Assembly: GCA_902780935.1 (NCBI GenBank)
Contig: CACZHP010000015.1
Coordinates: forward strand, 1 to 64,000
Origin: an uncultured Bacteroidia bacterium
Lineage (GTDB): Bacteria > Bacteroidota > Bacteroidia > Bacteroidales > UBA932
Direction: 5' to 3'
Length of the DNA: 64,000 nt
Position numbers and translations under genes: made by a program. The notes beneath the pieces are model-generated. The model did no database searches and was not told the DNA's origin. It was given only the letters and a program-made list of their open reading frames with translations. Positions 17,436 to 26,415 of this stretch are shown piece by piece (the first letter of the stretch is position 1; each line of letters opens with the position of its first letter).

Positions 17436-19694
17436 TTACAGCACATTATGAACTGTCCAAGTCCGGGGTTTCTTGACAGGGAAGGATCCCGTGGCGCGGA
17501 TATCCTCAACCGAGGCTCCGAAATGGACCTGGTAATTACCGGCGGCGGTTTCCCAAGCGGAGGCATCCTCGTTAAAGGAGGCGAGGTCGTAGGCGGGAAC
17601 GCTGAACGAGAGAGTCTGCGACTCCCCGGGAGCAAGGGACTTTGTCTTGCCGAAGGCCTTAAGCTCACGGGCGGGTTTCTCCAAGCCACCGGAAGGTGCT
17701 GATACATAGACCTCAACAACCTCCTTACCAGCCACGGCCCCGGTGTTGGTCACGGTCACGCTGGCGGTGAAGCCGTCGGCAGAAGCCTTAACGACGGGTT
17801 TTGAATACCGGAAGGTGGTGTAACTCAATCCGTAACCGAAAGGATAGGAGACCTTAACCCCGCGGGTAGCGAAGTGGCGGTAGCCAACCCATATTCCTTC
17901 GGCATATTCGGTATAGTCGATATTCTTCCTGAGGCCTTCCTCTGACTCGCCTCTCTGGGAGAAAGCGGGGAAATTGGCGCTTGAGGGATGGTCGAGAGCG
18001 TCGATCGGGAAAGTCATAGTGAGTTTACCGGAAGGGTTGACTTTGCCGGTCAACACATCAGCCACGGCGTAGGCTCCTTCCTGACCGGGCTGCCAAGGCA
18101 ACAGGATGGCATCCGCGAGATTAATCCAAGAGGCGGTCTCGATGACTCCGCCAATATTCAAGATCACGATGACCTTCTTGCCTTTGGCGTGGAACTCATC
18201 ACTGACACGGCGGATCAGCTTGCGATCCCGCCCGGTGAGCTCAAAGTCATCAACCATGGAGCGGTCGTTCCCTTCTCCGGCGTCCCGGCTTATCACTATG
18301 ATTGCCGCATCTGACTCGGCCGCCTGCCGAGGCAACTGATTCAGAGGCACTTCCGGCTCAGAGACTTTCTTTCCGTAGCCCCAGGACTCATACATCAACC
18401 AATCCATAGCCCCGGCCACACGCTTGGTGGCGTGATCCAACTCGACGCATGCCTTGTAGTACCCGGCCAGTTCCTGGTTCAAATCGAAGCCAGCATCCGT
18501 GAGGCTCTCCCTCAGATTGGCCACATGTTTGGCGACAACATGGCCGGAACCGATCCCGACCGCCACGAAATCCTCCGAGCCGATCCCATAGACGGCCAGT
18601 TTCTCATTCCCTTTCAAGGGCAGGGTGCCACCATCGTTCTTGAGCATTACGATTGACTCCCCAGCGACTTTCCTGGCAAGCTCAGCATGGGCTTTGAGAT
18701 CAGGATCATTGGAGAACTTAAATCCCTGAAAACGAGGAGTTGAGACTATGTAACGGAGAACATGACGGGCGTTCCTCTCAAGCTCGGCGCGGGTGATGGT
18801 CCCGTTCTTGACGGCTTCAAGCATCCGCTCCAGCTCAGGCTCGCTTCCAGGCTGCATCAGGTCGCATCCGGCCTTAGCCGCCTTGACTGTGCCTTCCTTG
18901 GCGCCATGGTCGGTCAGGACGACTCCTTCGTAGCCCCATTCGTCACGCAGGATGGTAGTCAGCAGGTCATAAGACTGCTGGACGTACTCACCGTTAAGCT
19001 TGTTGTATGATGCCATCAGGGCACCGGGTCGCCCCTCCTTGACTGCTATCTCAAAATTCTTGAGGTATATCTCCCGGAGCGCTCTCTTGGAGACTCGGGC
19101 GTCATTCTCCGTACGGTTGGTCTCCTGGTTGTTGGCGGCATAATGCTTCACAGTGGCGGTCACCCCATTGCCTTGGATGCCCCGGACATAGGCGGCCGCC
19201 ATCTTCCCGGAGAGGAAAGGATCTTCCGAGAAATACTCGAAGTTCCTGCCACAGAGAGGATTACGGTGAATATTCATTCCTGGGCCAAGGAACATGTCGA
19301 CGCCATATTCGTGGACCTCATTCCCGAGGGCCGCCGCCATCTTCTCCATCATCTCCGTATCCCAGGAGCTGGCCGTAAGTGTGCCGACCGGGAAGGCCGT
19401 GCAGTAGAAGGTCTTGTCGGTATTCTCCCTGAAAGGGTAGAAATGGAGCCCGGCCGGACCGTCACAGGAGATGGTAGCCGGGATCCCGACACGGGGAATG
19501 CTCCTCACTCCCGCGGCCGTGCCCTCGAAGAACTCGAACTCTTTCTCCTTTGCGCCCACAAGCAGGGAGGCGAGTTCCTCGTCAGTCATGGCCTTGATAA
19601 CCTCCTCGATGTTGTCCGGACGCAGTTTCGGCTGCCCGAAAGACAAGACCACCGCCAAAGAAAAGACAATAACCAGAAAGACTCTCTTAATCAT
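17436..19694 (-). CDS. GH3 family beta-glycosidase
   Basis: 752 residues from the ATG at 19694 (a GTG one codon earlier is less likely). The signal peptide ends VLSFGQ. It has the same three-domain plan as its neighbour but without PA14: ATVKHYAANNQETNR, then GVVLTDHGAKEG with nucleophile Asp near residue 260, an alpha/beta domain with VIVISRDAGEGNDRSM, and a C-terminal Fn3-like domain (VTNTGAVAGKEVVEVYVS). The TDHGA nucleophile context and the shorter architecture suggest a substrate different from the PA14 enzyme. Lies between the DUF4038 gene and the PA14 GH3 gene in one transcription unit. Confidence 0.92.
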   Translation of the reverse strand: MIKRVFLVIVFSLAVVLSFGQPKLRPDNIEEVIKAMTDEELASLLVGAKEKEFEFFEGTAAGVRSIPRVGIPATISCDGPAGLHFYPFRENTDKTFYCTAFPVGTLTASSWDTEMMEKMAAALGNEVHEYGVDMFLGPGMNIHRNPLCGRNFEYFSEDPFLSGKMAAAYVRGIQGNGVTATVKHYAANNQETNRTENDARVSKRALREIYLKNFEIAVKEGRPGALMASYNKLNGEYVQQSYDLLTTILRDEWGYEGVVLTDHGAKEGTVKAAKAGCDLMQPGSEPELERMLEAVKNGTITRAELERNARHVLRYIVSTPRFQGFKFSNDPDLKAHAELARKVAGESIVMLKNDGGTLPLKGNEKLAVYGIGSEDFVAVGIGSGHVVAKHVANLRESLTDAGFDLNQELAGYYKACVELDHATKRVAGAMDWLMYESWGYGKKVSEPEVPLNQLPRQAAESDAAIIVISRDAGEGNDRSMVDDFELTGRDRKLIRRVSDEFHAKGKKVIVILNIGGVIETASWINLADAILLPWQPGQEGAYAVADVLTGKVNPSGKLTMTFPIDALDHPSSANFPAFSQRGESEEGLRKNIDYTEYAEGIWVGYRHFATRGVKVSYPFGYGLSYTTFRYSKPVVKASADGFTASVTVTNTGAVAGKEVVEVYVSAPSGGLEKPARELKAFGKTKSLAPGESQTLSFSVPAYDLASFNEDASAWETAAGNYQVHFGASVEDIRATGSFPVKKPRTWTVHNVL

Positions 19695-19709
19695 CACAAA
19701 TTAATAATT

Positions 19710-21422
19710 TCATTCCGAGACCTGTAGGACCCAGTCCTCTGTGTCGGGCTTTTCCGGGAGGATCAGCCTCCCTTCTTCGCTGACGGTTATCTTGATTGGA
19801 TCGCTCTTCTCCCCTGAACGAGGATTAAACCACGTCAGTTGAAGGGATTTACCTTCTTGAATATCAGTTATTTCCCCGGTAGCGGTCTCTTTGGAGAAGA
19901 AATACAGCACATGGGTCTCAGGAGTCCTGGCGTAGACATAGGCCGCGGCTTCAGCCTTGAAAGAGTTTTCGTCCTTCAATACCGGCACGAGGTTCCACCA
20001 GTCGAAAGACTCCATGAAGGAACGCAGATACCTCATCTGGAGGGCACTGGGATATTCAATTGACTCTGACCATGGTTTGAGTTTATCCTCGGGAGTCACA
20101 TGCTCAACCCCGTCGAAGGTCTCTTCCTTGATATCATAGTTGCTCTGGTAAAGCCAGATGTCTATCGCCCCGTAACCATAACCGAAGAAACCGGACAGGA
20201 AAGATATCCACCCCTGGGCCCTCGAGCCGAAATCCTTGGTCCACAGCCCGCAATAGCGCCCTTCGTAATTAATCGCCGGGCGGGAAGTTTCCCAATAATC
20301 CAGGACGATGTCCGGGGATACCGGGCCGGTCAGGGAAGGACTCCATTGCGCCGCCCACCAGTTATGACCGGTACTGGCGGCCACTTCACTGGAGGCGAAC
20401 ACGGACACTCCATCAGCGTCCCGCTTCTCATCCCCCGTGCCTCTGCCGGTCACGGAAGTGTGCCAGGCGTTTTCCTGGTGGCCGGATAGCGGATGAGAAT
20501 AGGCGTCATATTCATGGATATATTCAGCCACCTTGACCCAGGGGTTGTCCGCGACGTCAAAGATGCCGTAGAAGGTGTTGTCCATCTCCTGGGCGAGAGT
20601 CCAAAGGACCGGGAAAGCGCCGAAACGAGCCACCCAGTAGCGGGACAGATTCCTCAATGCGGCGTCATCATGCCACAACTCCCGACGCATCGAGCTGACG
20701 AAGAAGAACTCAGCGTTGGCGTGGACCAGGCCGGCATCGGCGATGTACTGGTAATATTTGTCCGCAAGCTGGAACCCTTCGATGTCCCCGGCATCAACCC
20801 GACCGTCAGTCAGGTCGAAAGGAGCGCTGATCGGCTCGCTCTGATAGACCGTGAAACCCTGCTCGACACGCCTGTCGATAATATATTTGAAATGAGATTC
20901 GGCTCCGGTGTCCCCGGCATGGGGGCCGGGAGAGTCGAACTCCTCGGTGTACATCCCCCAGTGGGTGTCGCCAAGATAGAAGAATGGGGTCCCGTCAGCG
21001 TAGGTCATGTATTTATTGCCCGGTTCAACACGGACAAAACCATGCTGATAGACAGGAAGTTCCCCATCGTATTCCCGGCATTTGAAACTCCCTTTGAGTC
21101 CGTCCAGGGACTTGTCCTGGGGGCAGGAGGCGCTCCACTCCCATTTCCCTACCATGGTCGGAGCGAAACGGACAAGAAAAACATTCCCCCCATCCCAGAA
21201 CGCCGGGCGGACCAGGGTCTCGCCGGTCCGCGGATGGGTGAAGGTCACATCCAAGGTCACATCCTCGGAACCTCCTGAAGTGTAATCATTTGACGACTCA
21301 AACTTAAGTTCGGTCATCAACCATGTCCGGACAATGTCGCCGTTCGATGAAAGATTGGAACGGCAACCTGAGAAAAGGCTGATAATTAACGTCCCAACAA
21401 CACAAAAATCCTTAAGCCTCAT
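19710..21422 (-). CDS. DUF5060 + DUF4038 apiosidase-like glycosidase, lipoprotein
   Basis: 570 residues. Lipobox FSGC near residue 20. Residues about 35-125 form a DUF5060 beta-sandwich (VTLDVTFTHPRTGETL, VFLVRFAPTMVGKWEWSAS). Then comes the apiosidase-like barrel DUF4038, announced by YADGTPFFYLGDTHWGMYTEE and containing WTLAQEMDN and HPLSGHQENAWH, with a C-terminal beta-domain. Members of this fold include GH140 apiosidases, so release of a plant pentose is the best guess; the exact activity cannot be read from sequence. Second gene of the LacI-led unit, 11 bases after the regulator. Confidence 0.8.
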   Translation of the reverse strand: MRLKDFCVVGTLIISLFSGCRSNLSSNGDIVRTWLMTELKFESSNDYTSGGSEDVTLDVTFTHPRTGETLVRPAFWDGGNVFLVRFAPTMVGKWEWSASCPQDKSLDGLKGSFKCREYDGELPVYQHGFVRVEPGNKYMTYADGTPFFYLGDTHWGMYTEEFDSPGPHAGDTGAESHFKYIIDRRVEQGFTVYQSEPISAPFDLTDGRVDAGDIEGFQLADKYYQYIADAGLVHANAEFFFVSSMRRELWHDDAALRNLSRYWVARFGAFPVLWTLAQEMDNTFYGIFDVADNPWVKVAEYIHEYDAYSHPLSGHQENAWHTSVTGRGTGDEKRDADGVSVFASSEVAASTGHNWWAAQWSPSLTGPVSPDIVLDYWETSRPAINYEGRYCGLWTKDFGSRAQGWISFLSGFFGYGYGAIDIWLYQSNYDIKEETFDGVEHVTPEDKLKPWSESIEYPSALQMRYLRSFMESFDWWNLVPVLKDENSFKAEAAAYVYARTPETHVLYFFSKETATGEITDIQEGKSLQLTWFNPRSGEKSDPIKITVSEEGRLILPEKPDTEDWVLQVSE

Positions 21423-21433
21423 TAATCAATATA

Positions 21434-22486
21434 TCAGAAAGTGGCCGCCGTGGGCTGGACGCCGAAACGGCCGCCCAGAATAAGCTTGGCCTTCAGGGCT
21501 ATGGTCTTTTCCTCATCGGGGACAGCGCCGTCAACCATCCGCTGCAGGAGGGTGAATGATTTCTCGGCAATCTCGGCCAGGGGCTGAACCACGTGAGGGA
21601 TGACCGGTTTATTCAAGTCATAGACATCACTCTCGTCGAAACACACGAACGAGAAATCCTTTGGAAGACTGAGTCCCAGGACGTTGAGGGCGTTGAAACT
21701 ATACATGGCGAGCTTCTTGGTGGGAAGGATGAAAGCCTCGGTCCCGCGCCCGGCGGCATCACGGAACACCTCAATCACTCCCCTCTTGGCGGCATCAGCA
21801 TCGTAATCGATCCTGTGGAGCCGGATCTCATTCTTCAATCCGGCGTCTTCCATGGCCTTGGTGTATCCGAACTCCCTGTCTGTCAAGCTGGTGACACCAA
21901 GCTTGTAGGAAAGCATCTCAATCTTGCCGAAACCTTGATGGAAAAGATACTTGGTCGCCATGACACCCGCATCGATGTTGTCAACCAGAACCCTTCCAAA
22001 GCCTTCACCAGGCACATCCCTATCGATCAGCACAGTAGGGATGCCGACACTGGCGGCCCTCTCGAGGGCCTTCTCACCGCCGAGGCAAGGAGCCACGATC
22101 AATCCTTCCACATTGTAGCCGACCATCGTCTCGACCAGATGGGCGAGCTTGTCAGGGTTTTCCTCCGAGGAGGCGAAAATCACAGTGTAGCCGTCCTTGT
22201 AGGCGATATTCTCTATATTCCTGCAAATCTCCGCGAAGAATGGGTTGGCGAGATCAGAGACTATCACTGCGACAGAATGGGACTTTCCGCTGCGCAGCGA
22301 AGCGGCCGCGTTATTCCTCCTGTAACCAAGCCTTTTGGCGACCTCGAGCACCCTGGCCGCGGTGTTGGGGTTGACAGGGCAGTCAAGACGCCCATCTTTC
22401 CCCATTTTGGCGTTCATCACGAACGACACAAGGGTCACTGACACGCCCGCCTCACGGGCGACATCCCTGATTGTAACTTTCTTCAT
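21434..22486 (-). CDS. LacI family transcriptional regulator
   Basis: 350 residues. The N-terminal helix-turn-helix is [21 protein letters not shown] (about residues 4-24). The hinge helix region ends AASLRSGKS, and the ligand-binding domain is the periplasmic-binding-protein type ([55 protein letters not shown]). An insertion [18 protein letters not shown] sits between the HTH and the next helix, as in Bacteroidetes members. It leads the cluster of four glycosidase genes and very likely controls them in response to a released sugar. LacI control of an exo-glycosidase cluster lacking SusC/D and a hybrid two-component sensor suggests small soluble glycosides rather than long polymers as inducer; this is inference. 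Confidence 0.93.
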   Translation of the reverse strand: MKKVTIRDVAREAGVSVTLVSFVMNAKMGKDGRLDCPVNPNTAARVLEVAKRLGYRRNNAAASLRSGKSHSVAVIVSDLANPFFAEICRNIENIAYKDGYTVIFASSEENPDKLAHLVETMVGYNVEGLIVAPCLGGEKALERAASVGIPTVLIDRDVPGEGFGRVLVDNIDAGVMATKYLFHQGFGKIEMLSYKLGVTSLTDREFGYTKAMEDAGLKNEIRLHRIDYDADAAKRGVIEVFRDAAGRGTEAFILPTKKLAMYSFNALNVLGLSLPKDFSFVCFDESDVYDLNKPVIPHVVQPLAEIAEKSFTLLQRMVDGAVPDEEKTIALKAKLILGGRFGVQPTAATF

Positions 22487-22522
22487 CCTGTTGTTCTATT
22501 TATCAGTTCGTTTAAAAAAAAT

Positions 22523-24715
22523 CTATCCGTGGATCATCACGATCAACCCCGCCATCACTATGGAGACCATGCTCATCAGCTTGATCAGGATGTTGAGCGA
22601 AGGTCCGGAGGTGTCCTTGAAAGGATCGCCGACCGTGTCTCCGACGACTGTGGCGTGGTGGTTGACCGAGTTCTTGCCACCGAAGTGGCCGTCCTCAACA
22701 TATTTCTTCGCATTGTCCCATGCACCTCCCGAATTGGCCAGGAAGATGGCAAGGATGAAACCCGCCCCGAGACCACCGATCAGGAGTCCCATGACCCCGG
22801 CCTCACCAAGGACTATTCCGACCACAATGGGGACTATTATGGCGGTGAGAGCCGGCGTGATCATCTCGTGCTGGGCGGCTTTGGTCGAGATCTCGACGCA
22901 GCGCTTATAGTCCGGACGAATCTTGCCTTCAAGTATCCCCGCTATCTCGCGGAACTGGCGGCGCACCTCGACAACCATCTTCTCGGCGGCGCGGCCAACG
23001 GCGTTCATGGTCATTCCGCAGAACAGGAAGGCCATCATCGCTCCGATGAACACTCCTGAAAGGACACGGGGATTCATCAGGTTGACCTGATAGTATTGCA
23101 CAAGATCCGGGATGGTGGCCTGGGCGACCTGAACCACCCTGTCTCCAATCGTCAAAGCGGTTGTACCCACATGCTGAAGGCCTATCTTTATCTCTTCGAT
23201 GTATGAGGCGAGCAAAGCGAGCGCTGTGAGCGCGGCGGAACCGATGGCGAAGCCTTTTCCGGTCGCAGCCGTCGTGTTCCCCAAGGCGTCGAGGGTGTCC
23301 GTGCGGTGGCGCACCTCCGGATCCAGCTCGCTCATCTGGGCGTTACCTCCCGCATTATCCGCAATCGGACCGTAAGCGTCTGTGGCCAAGGTGATTCCGA
23401 GAGTGGAGAGCATTCCCACAGCGGCAATGCTGATCCCGTAAAGACCGAAACTGATCTTGGACGGGTCGAAGGTGAAGCCGGTGGCGAAAAGGTAGGAAAG
23501 TAATATTGCCACCACTATGGTCACGACAGGGATGCAGGTGGAAATCATTCCGAGACCTATTCCCTGGATGATGACCGTCGCCGGACCTGTCTGGGAGCTT
23601 TCAGCCAGTTTCTGGGTCGGCTTGTAGGAATGGGAGGTATAGTATTCGGTAGCTTTGCCGATGATCACCCCGGCGAGGAGTCCAGAGATCACAGAGAGGC
23701 TGAGCTGCCACCAGTTAGGGAACTTGAGGATATAGAACACGCAGAAGGTGACGATGGCGATCAAGACGGCCGAGAGGTTCGTGCCTACGCTCAGGGACTT
23801 CAGAAGCTGCTGAAGCCCGGCTCCTTCCTTGGTACGGACGGCGTATATTCCGATAATAGAAAGCAACACTCCGATGGCAGCTATCATCATAGGGGCGAGG
23901 ATGGCCTTCATCTGGCTCTCCACGCCGGCACTGAAGAAAGCGGAGGCTCCCAAGGCCATAGTGGCCAGGATGGAGCCGCAATATGACTCATACAAGTCGG
24001 CTCCCATTCCGGCGACATCTCCGACATTGTCTCCGACGTTGTCAGCTATCGTGGCGGGGTTGCGGGGATCGTCCTCCGGGATGTCCTGCTCCACCTTTCC
24101 GACTATGTCGGCACCCACGTCGGCGGCCTTGGTGTATATTCCTCCACCGACCCTGGCGAAAAGGGCCTGAGTGGAAGCGCCCATTCCGAAAGTAAGCATG
24201 GTGGTAGTGATGACCACGAGCTTCTGGGAGACATCCGGATTGTCTATGCAGGCGTTGAGGACCACCCACCAGATCGAGATGTCCAGAAGTCCGAGGCCCA
24301 CCACGGTCAGTCCCATGACGGCTCCGGAGCGGAACGCCAGCTTAAGGCCTGAGTTCAGGGAGCGGCTGACGGCATTTGCCGTCCTGGCGGAGGCGTAAGT
24401 CGCCGTCCTCATGCCGATGTATCCCGCAAGGGCGGAGAAGAAACCGCCGGTGAGGAAAGCGAATGGCACCCAGCCGTTCTGCACATGCAGGACATAGGCC
24501 ATGAAAGAGAACAACAGGGCGAGGACTATGAACACAATGAGCACGACCTTGTACTGCTGCTTAAGATAGGCCATGGCGCCCTCGCGCACATATTGGGCTA
24601 TCTCCTTCATGGTAGGTGTGCCCTCGCTCTCTTTTTTCATCTGGTTATAGAAGAACCATGCGAAAAACAATGCCAGCAACGAGGCGGCGGGAACGAGATA
24701 AAACAGGCTGTCCAT
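22523..24715 (-). CDS. hppA: Membrane-bound pyrophosphatase, K+-dependent type
   Basis: 730 residues, about 16 membrane helices. Couples pyrophosphate hydrolysis to Na+ or H+ export. The substrate site is [21 protein letters not shown] (about residues 196-216, shown with its Asp cluster) followed by [18 protein letters not shown]. The motif [10 protein letters not shown] (about 480) has Ala where K+-independent enzymes have Lys, so this is the K+-dependent class. In Bacteroidetes that class usually pumps Na+ or both ions. Starts 104 bases after the end of the preceding polysaccharide cluster and is separated from it by a terminator. Confidence 0.96.
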   Translation of the reverse strand: MDSLFYLVPAASLLALFFAWFFYNQMKKESEGTPTMKEIAQYVREGAMAYLKQQYKVVLIVFIVLALLFSFMAYVLHVQNGWVPFAFLTGGFFSALAGYIGMRTATYASARTANAVSRSLNSGLKLAFRSGAVMGLTVVGLGLLDISIWWVVLNACIDNPDVSQKLVVITTTMLTFGMGASTQALFARVGGGIYTKAADVGADIVGKVEQDIPEDDPRNPATIADNVGDNVGDVAGMGADLYESYCGSILATMALGASAFFSAGVESQMKAILAPMMIAAIGVLLSIIGIYAVRTKEGAGLQQLLKSLSVGTNLSAVLIAIVTFCVFYILKFPNWWQLSLSVISGLLAGVIIGKATEYYTSHSYKPTQKLAESSQTGPATVIIQGIGLGMISTCIPVVTIVVAILLSYLFATGFTFDPSKISFGLYGISIAAVGMLSTLGITLATDAYGPIADNAGGNAQMSELDPEVRHRTDTLDALGNTTAATGKGFAIGSAALTALALLASYIEEIKIGLQHVGTTALTIGDRVVQVAQATIPDLVQYYQVNLMNPRVLSGVFIGAMMAFLFCGMTMNAVGRAAEKMVVEVRRQFREIAGILEGKIRPDYKRCVEISTKAAQHEMITPALTAIIVPIVVGIVLGEAGVMGLLIGGLGAGFILAIFLANSGGAWDNAKKYVEDGHFGGKNSVNHHATVVGDTVGDPFKDTSGPSLNILIKLMSMVSIVMAGLIVMIHG

Positions 24716-24750
24716 AAACCAGGAATTTAATAACTTATCCTCAATACAAT

Positions 24751-24782
24751 AATAAAAATCCTCTGAACCGGAGGCCAGAGGA
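24751..24782 (-). terminator. Intrinsic terminator of the SusC-led operon
   Basis: Minus strand: tcctctg...cagagga (7-bp stem, arms 24759-24765 and 24776-24782, loop with a short ccgg) followed by ttttta (24751-24758). It lies 37 bases after the last glycosidase gene and before hppA. Confidence 0.7.
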
Positions 24783-24819
24783 CAAATATAAGAAAAAACA
24801 ATTAAAATATTTTAAATAA

Positions 24820-26400
24820 TCAAATAACTGTTTTAATAGCATAAGAATCAGCCTGGAAGGCTTTCTTGCCGTCAACGAGCACAAAGAAACCTTTTCCTTT
24901 GCCGTAATGGCTCCCGTCCTTGTCGTAGATCACGGATATCTCCTTGCCGGCGACATAGACCTTCGACAGGGAGAACCAATCCCACTCTCCTTCGGGGAGA
25001 AGGGGCTCGATCACGATTGAGCCGTCCAGCTGGGGCTGGATCCCCACCAGGCCGCTGATGATAAGGTCGCAGAAAGTGGAATGGTTATAGTCCTTGCCTC
25101 TCTCCTTGTAGGTATTCTTCCCTTCGAGCAAAAGCTTCCTGGCGAGCCACTCGCCTGTGAAAGGATCCTGGTTCTCGTCGATCCAGCAGACTTTAGTGCC
25201 ATCCGGTTTGGTCATGCGATGGTTATTACTGTAGGTCTGGAGCGTCTCGAAATAATCCTTCTTTGTAACCGGGCCTTCTCCTTGACGGTGGAGGTGGCGC
25301 TCCAGGGCCGTCAGGGTCTGGGCAGTAGCGAAAGGCCAGCTCGGGCCGTTCCACTGGCACTCGTGCCCGCCGTAGAAGACCTTGAAGCCCTCGGCTCTCT
25401 GTTCCGCGGTAGTAGGGCCATAAGGGGCTTTAAAGCCCTCTGGATCCGTCAATTGCTTCCAGGCGTCAGCCCACTCAGGCTTGGGGATATCATAGAGCCA
25501 GGGAGTATATCCATGCTCTTCCCTGGCGGGAGAGAAGGAACCGTCCCCGTGACGAGGGATGACTTTATAGAACCGGGCGGACTCGTCCCACAACTTGGTG
25601 TTTATCAACTCCTTGATCTGCTGAGCCTTCTTTGAGTAGACCTCTGCCTCATCGTTTTTCCCGAGCATGGTGGCCATGGTTGAGAGCGCCACGGCGTCGG
25701 CGTACATGTAGCTGTTGATCGTGGCCCGGTAGCCCGTAGCGTCAGGAGACATGCCTCCTGAGATTGAGACCTCCATCCCGTCATGGCCGTCCCCTTGCCA
25801 GAAGAGACCGTCCGGTTCGTCCCGATGGTCGCCTTCCCAGGCGGAATATATCAGCTTGAGATCCTCATAGGAATCTTTGATCAGATTCATATTGGGATGG
25901 ACCTTGTAGAACTGGAGGAACGCGTGAGCGGCGGGAAAACTGTAACGGCGGGCATCTTTCTTCTCCCTGCACCAGTATGCGGCGTAATCATTGAGGTAGG
26001 CCGGATCCTTGATCCAGCGGCCCTCGTTGAAGTGATGCGCGGCCGGGCAGCAGATGGCGTTGTACTTGCCGGCCCATGGGACTTCGGGGAGGAACTCGGT
26101 GATGACATACCCCTCCGGAGTGGTCTTTATATGCTTTCTGAAAGTCCACCAGCGGAAATACCAAGTCTTCTCCAGCTCCTTGTCGGGGCAATCGAAGACC
26201 GGGATGTTGGCCTTCAGGAACTCCTCGGCCGCAGAGTTGGGATATTTCTGGATATAGAGTTCCTCATCGGTGGAGTTGAACTCTGAGACATAGCTTGAGA
26301 TCAATGAGTCGCCGCTCTCGTCCACTTTGACGACGATCCCTTTGCCACAGCCTGCCAACAGAAGGGCTCCCAAACATAAAACAAACGCTGACTTTCTCAT
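24820..26400 (-). CDS. MGH1-like (GH63-clan) (alpha/alpha)6 glycosidase, lipoprotein
   Basis: 526 residues from the ATG at 26400 (a TTG two codons earlier is less likely). Lipobox LAGC. The sequence follows the mannosylglycerate hydrolase MGH1-like / GH63 pattern: TWYFRWWTFRKHI, EVPWAGKYNAICC, SAWEGDHRDEPDGLFWQGDGHDGMEVS, YRATINSYMYADAVALS, YGGHECQWNGPSWPFATAQ and a final segment WCDL-like 'HSTFCDLIISGLVGIQP'. Asp and Glu in the DGMEVS and GHECQW blocks are candidate catalytic residues. A C-terminal beta-sandwich follows. Last gene of the locus. In related loci this family acts with GH127 enzymes on plant side chains; the substrate here is not known. Confidence 0.75.
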   Translation of the reverse strand: MRKSAFVLCLGALLLAGCGKGIVVKVDESGDSLISSYVSEFNSTDEELYIQKYPNSAAEEFLKANIPVFDCPDKELEKTWYFRWWTFRKHIKTTPEGYVITEFLPEVPWAGKYNAICCPAAHHFNEGRWIKDPAYLNDYAAYWCREKKDARRYSFPAAHAFLQFYKVHPNMNLIKDSYEDLKLIYSAWEGDHRDEPDGLFWQGDGHDGMEVSISGGMSPDATGYRATINSYMYADAVALSTMATMLGKNDEAEVYSKKAQQIKELINTKLWDESARFYKVIPRHGDGSFSPAREEHGYTPWLYDIPKPEWADAWKQLTDPEGFKAPYGPTTAEQRAEGFKVFYGGHECQWNGPSWPFATAQTLTALERHLHRQGEGPVTKKDYFETLQTYSNNHRMTKPDGTKVCWIDENQDPFTGEWLARKLLLEGKNTYKERGKDYNHSTFCDLIISGLVGIQPQLDGSIVIEPLLPEGEWDWFSLSKVYVAGKEISVIYDKDGSHYGKGKGFFVLVDGKKAFQADSYAIKTVI

Positions 26401-26415
26401 ATTCAAATAGTTCTA

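Noticed and set aside
20908-20915. GTGTCCCC core inside the DUF4038 gene, like that of the palindromic elements
   Set aside because: No long inverted arms surround it, and the encoded residues (EEFDSPGPHAGDTGAESH) read as native sequence continuing the GDTHWG motif.
22285-22312. GC-rich ctgcgcagcgaagcgg stretch in the LacI gene, similar to the centre of the palindromic elements
   Set aside because: It encodes the conserved hinge region (AASLRSGKS) of LacI proteins, so it is native coding sequence.
24783-24790. TATATTTG on the minus strand as a promoter for hppA
   Set aside because: It lies upstream of the terminator hairpin, so a transcript from it would stop before hppA; there is no TTTG at the right distance.
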